From: JANXVY01 sp034408685
GTDB lineage: Bacteria; Pseudomonadota; Alphaproteobacteria; Rhizobiales; Hyphomicrobiaceae
NCBI GenBank assembly: GCA_034408685.1
Contig: JAWXCP010000132.1
Coordinates: 1 to 31,875, forward strand
Length of the DNA stretch: 31,875 nucleotides
Direction of reading: 5' to 3'
Made by a program: the position numbers and the translations under genes. Positions 1-6,261 of this stretch are shown here, in pieces. Every line of letters begins with the position of its first letter. Within the stretch, counting starts at the first letter, position 1. The notes under the pieces are model-generated. The model did not search any database and had not been told where the DNA came from. It was given only the letters and a program-made list of their open reading frames with translations.

Positions 1-788
1 GTATAGACCGGGCCTTCGAGTGTCGTGAATGAATTCTCGGCATTGCCCGCGCCGGGCCGTTGCTGGCCAGATTCGCGCGCGGCGATAATGGCGTCGGCGA
101 TTTGCGGGTTCATGCCGTCAATGGCGAGCAGCGTCTGGCGCGAGGCCGTCAGCGGGTTCACGCGTGCCCCAAAGCCGAAGATCGTCGCATGGCGTTCCAG
201 CGCCGGGACGAGCCGTTGCGGCATGTTCGGGATCGACCTAAGCCCGCTCATCGAGTGCAGCTTGGCAGCACGCGCGTCGTTGCCGACCGGTTCGCCAATG
301 GCTTTAGCCGCAGCTTGCGCAAGGTTGACGGCATCGAACGCGTCGACGCCAAGGCGGCTCGCTTCGGACCGCATGAGCGACTGGATATGCGACGACGGCG
401 ATTGCTTGATGTCGATCTTGCCGCGTTCGTCCTCGATCGCCACCGTGATCGCTCCGCCGTCGATCTCGAATGTCACCGCCCTGCCGTCGCGCGGCATTGT
501 GCGCTCGGCGGCAGCGAGGCTGATCTCGTGGATGCCGATCTGGATGCCGGCGCGGGCCAGCTCACGGGCGCGGACGAGATCGGCGGCGTTGCGGCGCGCG
601 GTGGCGTCATTGCGGGCGTTGGTGACGACGGTTGCTGCTGTCAGGGCGAGAAACAGCGAGACCCAAACCGTCGTGACGAGTGCTATACCGCGTTGGCGGG
701 GAGCTAAGCCGAGTTGGCGGGGAGCACTGCCACCTTCGCGGGAGCCACGCCCGTTTCCGCCCGCGCGCGTGTTCCACATCGGCCTCAT
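1..788 (-). CDS. gspK: Type II secretion minor pseudopilin GspK (partial, C-terminus beyond window)
   Basis: GspK caps the T2SS pseudopilus in the inner membrane and periplasm together with GspI and GspJ. About 262 residues are visible and the frame is open to the left edge. The start ATG overlaps the gspJ stop as ATGA. After about 33 leader residues comes the prepilin-type junction RQRG|IALVTT and one long hydrophobic helix. GspK proteins characteristically lack Glu at +5, and this one does too. The later segment reading SGLRSIPNMPQRLV and GARVNPLTASRQTLLAIDG matches the helix-hairpin-rich GspK fold. The leader contains two copies of a seven-residue unit (APRQLGL, APRQRGI; 21-bp DNA period), echoing the repeats in gspG. 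It is the last visible gene of gspEFGHIJK. The identification is firm; the C-terminus is unseen. Confidence 0.88.
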   Translation of the reverse strand, partial: MRPMWNTRAGGNGRGSREGGSAPRQLGLAPRQRGIALVTTVWVSLFLALTAATVVTNARNDATARRNAADLVRARELARAGIQIGIHEISLAAAERTMPRDGRAVTFEIDGGAITVAIEDERGKIDIKQSPSSHIQSLMRSEASRLGVDAFDAVNLAQAAAKAIGEPVGNDARAAKLHSMSGLRSIPNMPQRLVPALERHATIFGFGARVNPLTASRQTLLAIDGMNPQIADAIIAARESGQQRPGAGNAENSFTTLEGPVY

Positions 789-1537
789 CGGACGAAGCAC
801 TCCCCGCCAGCCAGCATCTCGATCCCGCGGGCCAAGACGCAGCGCGGATCTTTTCCGATTGGTAGTGACACCATTAGGAGCGGACCTTGGCCGTCACTGA
901 TCTGGATGCGTGTTGGCAGTCGGCCCGCATCTTCCCAGATCTCTGACCACAGTTGCCCGATCCCGCCCTGACCCGTGCCCAGTTCGTCGCCGTACAAAAA
1001 GCCGAGCGGGCGGGCCGTCGACAGTAACTCTCCAGTTTCGACCGGGCCTGCGGTCGACCCACTGAGCACGTTGATGCGCTGACGGCGGATGACGAGGCGT
1101 GAGCGTGCTGCCGTTTCGGTGCCGCGCTCGATCGCGACCTCGATCCGGTAGAGGCCGCTCGACCCGTCGCGCTCCGCCGTGGTGGCATTGAAGACGAACA
1201 GCGTTTGCTCGCCGCGAAACAGCGGCGCGGAGCCTTGCTGCGGGGGGTCTTGCTATCGAGGCTGGGCTGTTGCCAAGCCAGCGACGGTCGCCGCTTCAAT
1301 CCACGACTTCAGTACGCGGCGGGCGGTGAGCAGCTGTTCGTCCTCGCCGATCGCCCGCGACATCCGCGCGACCTGTGCTTGTCCGCTCCACAGGGCGGAA
1401 AACAACAACCCGGCGATCATCGCGAAGATGCCGACCGCAATCATCACCTCGATGAGGCTGAAACCGCGCGCTGTATGCGACCGGCGGGGGCAAAACGCGC
1501 CGCGTAGCCGGTGGCGCCGTTGTAACTGCGGCGTCAT
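785..1537 (-). pseudogene. gspJ: Type II secretion minor pseudopilin GspJ, interrupted by one in-frame amber stop
   Basis: GspJ is a minor pseudopilin of the pseudopilus tip. The N-terminal part (residues 1-94) has the cleavage motif ARG|FSLIEVMIAVGIFAM with Glu at +5. The frame then meets a TAG codon (codon 95, minus-strand TAG at 1255-1253). It continues open for another ~155 codons with typical GspJ content (PLFRGEQTLFVFNA, then SSGLYRIEVAIERG) to the TGA at 787-785. Both halves are in the same frame and nothing else is damaged, so one base separates this from an intact ~250-residue gene. The start overlaps the gspI stop and the end overlaps the gspK start, so translational coupling is expected to suffer. 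It could be a real recent nonsense mutation, a sequencing error (CAG to TAG), or suppressed in vivo. TAG is used as a normal stop by the yfhO-like gene at 26568-26570. Confidence 0.85.
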
Positions 1538-1974
1538 CGGATCGTCCCGGGTTTGGCGCGGATCGTTGTCAAGCGGTAGCCGCCCCGGCCGAGTTCAGGA
1601 CCTTCAATCACGATCGCGACTGTCAGCAATCCAGAAGTCGACGGCGAAGCCTGCGGCGGTGGCAGCGACAACGCCGCGCCATCTGTGATCGAGACCTGCC
1701 ACGTATAGCCTGCCGGATCGCGGCCTTGGAGTGCGCTTGGCTCGAGCGGCAGCTCGAACCCGAGTTGGTCGATCAGGCTCTCGGCAACCAGGGCAGCGTT
1801 TGCTTTGGCCTTGGCCCGGCGTTCGAGGTCGAGGCCGGTCGAGATCGCCTGATAATACGCCGTGATCACGCCGGCCGCGACCGCGAGCGCGATGAGCGCC
1901 TCGGCGAGCGAGAACCCGGCTTGTCGGCGCTGCCGCCGTTGCGCTGGCGCAACGCGCTTCCGCTCAGCTGGCAT
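1534..1974 (-). CDS. gspI: Type II secretion minor pseudopilin GspI
   Basis: GspI is a minor pseudopilin that nucleates the T2SS pseudopilus tip with GspJ and GspK. The 146-residue product has a basic leader (residues 1-19) ending RQAG, followed by the methylated-Phe helix FSLAEALIALAVAAG with Glu at +5. The C-terminal beta region (YTWQVSITDG ... LTVAIVIEGPELGRGGYRLTTIRA) fits the GspI family and its usual length of 120-150 residues. The start ATG has a G-rich ribosome-binding sequence (GGGGG, 6 nt upstream) and overlaps the end of gspH. The stop overlaps the gspJ start as ATGA. Confidence 0.88.
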   Translation of the reverse strand: MPAERKRVAPAQRRQRRQAGFSLAEALIALAVAAGVITAYYQAISTGLDLERRAKAKANAALVAESLIDQLGFELPLEPSALQGRDPAGYTWQVSITDGAALSLPPPQASPSTSGLLTVAIVIEGPELGRGGYRLTTIRAKPGTIR

Positions 1975-2467
1975 CGGCAGCCCCCGATCGCAGAGTGATG
2001 CGGCCCGTCAGCCAGTTGACCGCAAGGCCGACGCTATGGTTGCGGCCAGCCAGCGTGAAGCCGCCGCCAGTGGAGCCGCCTTCGGGATACAACACGATGC
2101 GTTGAATACGCACGCCGTCGCCATCAGCCGCGACCAAGAGGGCAAGCGTTTCGGGCAGGCGCCGTTCCAGCGCGGGGTTGCCGTAAACGAGGCGGTTTTC
2201 GGGCTGGTCAATGACGATCGAAGTTGGCGTCCCGGTGGTCAGGGCCCGCGTGCGCACCTCGGCCAACACGCTGGCGATTTCGCGCGCTTCCGCTTCGACG
2301 CGCAGCTTCTCACTCGCGGGCGATAACTGGACGGCCGCAAGTGCCGTCAGGCTCGCCAGGATCGCCACCGCAATGGTGATTTCGATCAGCGAGAAACCAC
2401 GCTGAGTACGGACGCGCCGAGGTCGCTTCCGTGCCAACGTCGGCTCATCAGGTGCCGATGTCCGCAT
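1964..2467 (-). CDS. gspH: Type II secretion minor pseudopilin GspH
   Basis: GspH is a minor pseudopilin of the T2SS. The 167-residue form begins MRTSAPDEP and has a very basic leader ending RTQRG, then FSLIEITIAVAILASL with Glu at +5. A GspH-type beta-sandwich follows (ASVLAEVRTRALTTG, then IQRIVLYPEGGSTGGG). An upstream in-frame TTG at 2503 would add 12 residues, but the ATG at 2467 has GAGGG five bases before it and is the better start. The gene overlaps the end of gspG by about 20 bases and the start of gspI by 11. Confidence 0.87.
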   Translation of the reverse strand: MRTSAPDEPTLARKRPRRVRTQRGFSLIEITIAVAILASLTALAAVQLSPASEKLRVEAEAREIASVLAEVRTRALTTGTPTSIVIDQPENRLVYGNPALERRLPETLALLVAADGDGVRIQRIVLYPEGGSTGGGFTLAGRNHSVGLAVNWLTGRITLRSGAADAS

Positions 2468-2987
2468 TGGAGCCCTCGCCGCCTGGAGCGCCGTCCGCGC
2501 CAAGCGAAATGATCCGGTTCGGCTGGTCGGGCGTCGGCTGGAAGCGGTACGGCTTACCCCACGGGTCGAGCGGCAGGCGGCCGTCCCTGAGATACGGGCC
2601 GTTCCAGCCTTGAGCCGAGCCCGGCTGGATCAGTACGTTGAGGCCATCGCCTTCGCCAGGATATCGGCCTGTGTCGGCCATGTAGATATCGAGCGCGGCG
2701 CGCAGTTGCTGAATCTGGACGTTCGCCGTCTTGGATTTCGAGCCCTCGAACTGGCGCATGACGTTGGGTCCGACGAGGCCGACCAGCAGCCCCATGATCG
2801 CGACGACAATCAGGATTTCGACGAGTGAGAACCCGCGCTGGCGCGCATGAAGTCCGCGCTGGCGCGCATTAAGTCCGCGCTGGCGCGCATTAGGTCCGCG
2901 CTGGCGCAATTTTGGTCCGCGCTGGCGCGATGAGCGCACGCGATCAGATGATCGAATTGATCGAGAGAATTGCACTGAATAGCCCAT
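2448..2987 (-). CDS. gspG: Type II secretion major pseudopilin GspG with repeat-expanded leader
   Basis: GspG is the major pseudopilin, polymerised by GspE/GspF from the inner membrane. The mature part starts FSLVEILIVVAIMGLLVG (Glu +5) and contains the GspG signatures YPGEGDGLNVLI and LPLDPWGKPYRFQ. It is unusual in front: the leader is about 52 residues from the ATG at 2987 and contains five copies of a seven-residue unit of type (R)QRGLNAR, encoded by a 21-bp tandem repeat. Normal GspG leaders are about 6-15 residues. The true start is uncertain. ATG 2987 and TTG 3002 lie inside the gspF coding region, and a GTG at 2939, just after the gspF stop, would give a 36-residue leader that still holds the repeats. 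The family call is very firm and the start is not. Confidence 0.9.
   Translation of the reverse strand: MGYSVQFSRSIRSSDRVRSSRQRGPKLRQRGPNARQRGLNARQRGLHARQRGFSLVEILIVVAIMGLLVGLVGPNVMRQFEGSKSKTANVQIQQLRAALDIYMADTGRYPGEGDGLNVLIQPGSAQGWNGPYLRDGRLPLDPWGKPYRFQPTPDQPNRIISLGADGAPGGEGSNADIGT
2833..2930 (-). repeat. 21-bp tandem repeat (four full copies plus a partial) in gspG leader
   Basis: On the plus strand the units begin at 2833, 2854, 2875, 2896 and 2917 (partial), each starting CCGCGCTGGCGC. They encode a seven-residue Arg/Gln/Gly unit directly before the prepilin cleavage site. Because the period is a multiple of three, changes in copy number would lengthen or shorten the leader without a frameshift. 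Confidence 0.92.
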
Positions 2988-4197
2988 ACAACAGTCCACC
3001 AATCAAGCTACCGATTACAACGAGCAACATGGGCTCGAACCAGATAAGAAAGAGTTTCGTCATCCGCTCCAGGTCATCTTCGAGCATCTGTGCGGCCTTC
3101 GTCAGCATCGAACCGAGGTCGCCGCTCTCCTCGCCCGCGCGGGCAAGTTGGACGACGATCGGCGGAAATGCCCCGGTGTCGTAGAGCGCGTCGGATAGTC
3201 GGGCACCGGTCTTAAGCCGCTCGCGCACTGCCAAGGTTGCCGCGGCTAACTTCGGATCGGTGATCGTCTGTCGGGCGACGTCGATGGCGGGCAGCAGCTG
3301 CACTTGCCGCGACACCAGCGTGCCGACGAGGCGGAACATCGCCGCCGACTGGGCCTTGTCGATCAGCGCGCTGCCAAAGCTCGTCAACCGCAACACACCT
3401 GTGATCGACTTTTCGAGCGTTCCGGCGCGTGCTGCCCGAAAGGCCAGCGCGAGCACGGCGATCAGCGCGGCAGCCAGCGGCATGGCAAGTTGGCGGACGG
3501 TATCAGACAGCCAGAACACGAACCGGGCAGACGCTGGCAACTTGTCGAGATGGGCACGCACGAGCTGTTCGAATTGCGGCACCACCACGAGCAGGATCGT
3601 CAGCACCGACCCGAACGCGACGATGGCAAGAATGGCTGGATAGACGAGTGCCGTCGTCACCTTGGAGCGCAGCGCGTTGCGGGCCATGAGGAGGCGCTCG
3701 ATCTCGGCCAGCGCGGGGCCGAGGTCGCCGGTCATCTCGCCCGTGCGTAGCAGCGCCAGACAACTCGCGTCGATGTTCTGGCCAGCGCTGGCGAATGCTT
3801 TGGCCGGTGGCAGGCCGCCGCGCATGCCAGCGACGATCGACGATGCGACCATCCCGCGTGGCGAGCTCGATGCGCCGCTCGCCGTCGTCGCGAGTGCGCG
3901 TTCCAGCGAGATGCCAGCGCCGACCATCTTGGCCAACTGGCTGAACAGAAGTTCGATGTCGCGATCCGACAATCGCGGCACGGGACCCACGGGCGTCTGG
4001 CTCCGGACGCGGGCAGGAACTGTTTGGCGGCCAGGATGTGTTTGGCGGGCAGGAAATGTTTGGTAGGCTGGCAGCGTTTGGCGATGTGCGGCGTTAGTCG
4101 CAACAGTTGCAGCCGGGCTCGCAGCATCGGGCGAACTCGGGCGGCGGGGTGCGCCGCCATCTGTGATATTAGAACGGAGCGGTGTGCGCGGGTTCAT
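2944..4197 (-). CDS. gspF: Type II secretion inner-membrane platform protein GspF
   Basis: GspF is the polytopic platform protein that couples the GspE ATPase to pseudopilin assembly. The 417-residue product has two T2SSF repeats. The first is at roughly residues 85-205 (LFSQLAKMVGAGISLERAL, then LRTGEMTGDLGPAL). The second is at roughly 280-400 (MFRLVGTLVSRQVQLLPAID, then ARAGEESGDLGSML). Transmembrane helices follow each, and the C-terminus is the typical FEPMLLVVIGSLIGGLLYGL. In front lies an ~75-residue Ala/Pro/Thr-rich extension with a six-residue repeat (RQTLPA, YQTFPA, RQTHPG, RQTVPA). The start ATG has GGAGG upstream and overlaps the gspE stop as ATGA. Confidence 0.92.
   Translation of the reverse strand: MNPRTPLRSNITDGGAPRRPSSPDAASPAATVATNAAHRQTLPAYQTFPARQTHPGRQTVPARVRSQTPVGPVPRLSDRDIELLFSQLAKMVGAGISLERALATTASGASSSPRGMVASSIVAGMRGGLPPAKAFASAGQNIDASCLALLRTGEMTGDLGPALAEIERLLMARNALRSKVTTALVYPAILAIVAFGSVLTILLVVVPQFEQLVRAHLDKLPASARFVFWLSDTVRQLAMPLAAALIAVLALAFRAARAGTLEKSITGVLRLTSFGSALIDKAQSAAMFRLVGTLVSRQVQLLPAIDVARQTITDPKLAAATLAVRERLKTGARLSDALYDTGAFPPIVVQLARAGEESGDLGSMLTKAAQMLEDDLERMTKLFLIWFEPMLLVVIGSLIGGLLYGLFSAILSINSII
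4021..4083 (-). repeat. 18-bp tandem repeat (about 3.5 copies) in gspF 5' region
   Basis: Plus-strand units begin at 4021, 4039, 4057 and 4075 (partial), each opening with TGTTTGG or CGTTTGG. They encode a degenerate six-residue unit of the form RQTxPA in the N-terminal extension of GspF. The period is a multiple of three. Confidence 0.85.
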
Positions 4198-6011
4198 CCA
4201 GGTCCGCCTCCACGGTCGCTGCGGAGTTCGCGTTCGAGGTCGCCGTCGGGCAGTTCGATGGCCCGCAACGCTTCCTCGCCACTGGTGACGCCAGCGGCGA
4301 TGAGTTCGAGCGCGTGTGTTCGCATCGGTTCATAGCGGCCGGGATCGGCGCCAACGTCGGTGACAAGGTGGGCGCCCTCGACGGCCTCGAACACGGCGCG
4401 TCGTCCGCGATAGCCGCTGCCGCTACAGTGTGGGCATCCAACGGCCTCGCGCGCCGCGTTCGATGCGGTCAGCTTGTAGCCGAGGTCGCCCGGTCGCGAC
4501 GGCCGCGCGCAATGCTGGCACAGCACCCGGACAAGCCGCTGGGCAGCCGCAACGCGTAGGGTCGCGTTGATCAAAAACCGCTCGATGCCCATGTCTTCGA
4601 GGCGCGTCACCGCTGACGGCGCATCGTTGGTATGGAGCGTGGACAGCACGAGATGGCCGGTCAGCGCGGCCTGTATCGCGACTTCCGCAGTCTCCCGGTC
4701 ACGGATTTCACCGACCATCATCACGTCCGGGTCGTGGCGCAGGAACGACCGTAGCGCGCGGGCGAAGTCGAGGCCGATATCGCTGTTGGCTTCGACTTGC
4801 ACCACGCCTGGAACCTGGATTTCGACCGGGTTCTCGACCGCCACGATCTTGCGGCCGACGGTGTTGAGTTGGCCCAGGGCTGCATGCAGCGTCGTCGTCT
4901 TGCCAGAGCCAGTTGGCCCGGTGACGAGGATGAGACCGTTGCGCTGTGCCAAGCCGCGTTCAAAGATCGCGCGGACGCCAGCTGGCATGTCGATCGATGC
5001 AATCGACTTCAGGCCAATGTCAGTATTCAACAGCCGCAGCGCCAACGCCTCGCCGTGGATCGCGGGCGCCGTCGCGACGCGAAGATCGACCTCGCGGCCA
5101 TGCGCGCGATAGCGGATACGCCCGTCCTGCGGCAGGCGGCGTTCGGCGATGTCGAGGCCGGCTAGAATTTTCAGCCGTGAGACGACGCCAGCGTAAAGGT
5201 CGGGAGGGACCGCCGGCTGGTCGACGAGTAACCCGTCGATGCGGTAGCGGACGCGCGTCATCCGGTCGAAGGCCTCGACGTGGATGTCGGTTGCCCCGCG
5301 TTCCATCGCCGTCGAGAGAATGCGATCGACGAGTTTGATCGTCGGCGCGTCGTTGGCGAGTTCGACGAGATAGTCGCGGTCCTGCTCGTCGCGGCCACGG
5401 TCGGACATCAGACCGGCCCGGTCGGCTTCGGCCTCGGTGCGGGCGAGAGCCGCCTCGATATCGCGCGGCGCGGCAACCTTCAGCGCGACAGCGCCGTCGC
5501 AGGCAATGGCGAGAGCCTTCTCGACAAACGGGTCGGCTGGATCGGCGACGGCAAAGCACCAACCAAAGTCGGTGATTTCGAGCGGAGCGACGTTGCGTGC
5601 TTTCATGAATGCCGAGCTGAGCCGTGGCTGGGCTGGAAGCGGCACGGGAAAGTCGGCCGCTGTCGCGAGTTCAAGGCCACATAGTTCGGCGGTTTCGCGG
5701 GCCCAGTCGGCTTGCGAAATGAGCCCCAGTCGATCGACGACCGTGCTCAGAGAATTGCCGGTCGAGTGGGCGAGTTCGCGGGCACGGCGGCAGTCCTCGG
5801 CGGTGACCGTTCCCGCATTCGCGAAGGCATCGAGCACGTCGGACGCTGCAACCGGCGTGAAGCGCGTCGTTCTGGCCGAGCGTGACGGTGCGTTGCCGCG
5901 CGTTGCCGTTTGCTGGCGGTCGCCCAGGTTGGACTGCGCAGTAGATTGCGGCGTGAGCTGTGGCCTACGTCGCGCCATCTCGCTTAGGCGTTCGGCGAGC
6001 TGATTTCTCAT
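4194..6011 (-). CDS. gspE: Type II secretion assembly ATPase GspE
   Basis: GspE is the hexameric cytoplasmic ATPase that powers pseudopilus growth. The chosen start (ATG at 6011, 605 residues) is preceded by GAGGAG nine bases upstream. The frame is open for 46 further codons but that stretch resembles no GspE sequence. Domains in order: an N-terminal MshEN-like domain at about residues 55-190; an Asp-box region with ATDIHVEAF near 240; Walker A GPTGSGKT at 365-372; Walker B DVMMVGE near 430; a His-box STLHTND near 457; and a zinc tetracysteine motif, CQHC at 498-501 and CPHC at 526-529. All key motifs are intact. It is the first gene of the minus-strand gspEFGHIJK operon, reading away from the DUF1800 gene. 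Confidence 0.95.
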   Translation of the reverse strand: MRNQLAERLSEMARRRPQLTPQSTAQSNLGDRQQTATRGNAPSRSARTTRFTPVAASDVLDAFANAGTVTAEDCRRARELAHSTGNSLSTVVDRLGLISQADWARETAELCGLELATAADFPVPLPAQPRLSSAFMKARNVAPLEITDFGWCFAVADPADPFVEKALAIACDGAVALKVAAPRDIEAALARTEAEADRAGLMSDRGRDEQDRDYLVELANDAPTIKLVDRILSTAMERGATDIHVEAFDRMTRVRYRIDGLLVDQPAVPPDLYAGVVSRLKILAGLDIAERRLPQDGRIRYRAHGREVDLRVATAPAIHGEALALRLLNTDIGLKSIASIDMPAGVRAIFERGLAQRNGLILVTGPTGSGKTTTLHAALGQLNTVGRKIVAVENPVEIQVPGVVQVEANSDIGLDFARALRSFLRHDPDVMMVGEIRDRETAEVAIQAALTGHLVLSTLHTNDAPSAVTRLEDMGIERFLINATLRVAAAQRLVRVLCQHCARPSRPGDLGYKLTASNAAREAVGCPHCSGSGYRGRRAVFEAVEGAHLVTDVGADPGRYEPMRTHALELIAAGVTSGEEALRAIELPDGDLERELRSDRGGGPG

Positions 6012-6261
6012 CGTGTCGCGCTCCTCGATTTCGCTTGAAGCTACGCCCGGTTTGGAAAAGTTTTCATGAACGGCGCGATAGAAACTCTTCACCATTGTAA
6101 GGCCCGATCGAAACTGTGCCGTTCCGAGGCAATAAAGAATGGAATTCAATCTCTCAGTAATTGAATAGTTTCGTAAACAATAGCGTAACTACGATTTGCA
6201 AGGTTCCATTAAACGCCCCTGGTCAAATGATCCGCCGTCTTTCGTTTCCAAGGGGACCATC
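6012..6261. promoter_or_regulatory. AT-rich divergent control region between gspE and the DUF1800 gene, with a dyad
   Basis: This 250-bp gap must carry the start signals for both halves of the secretion locus. Its middle (about 6120-6220) is markedly richer in A and T than the genes on either side. It holds a perfect 7-bp dyad ATTCAAT (6144-6150) and ATTGAAT (6160-6166) with a 9-bp spacer, which could be a dimeric regulator's operator. I could not assign convincing -35/-10 boxes. Confidence 0.5.

Noticed and set aside
1253..1255. Amber codon in gspJ as programmed recoding (for example pyrrolysine)
   Set aside because: TAG is used as an ordinary stop by the gene ending at 26570, and no recoding signal is apparent; mutation or error is simpler.
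2833..2930. CRISPR-like array
   Set aside because: The repeats are directly adjacent with no spacers and lie in frame inside gspG.
6012..6149. 46-residue N-terminal extension of GspE
   Set aside because: The ATG at 6011 has a strong GAGGAG site and the extra sequence shows no GspE similarity.
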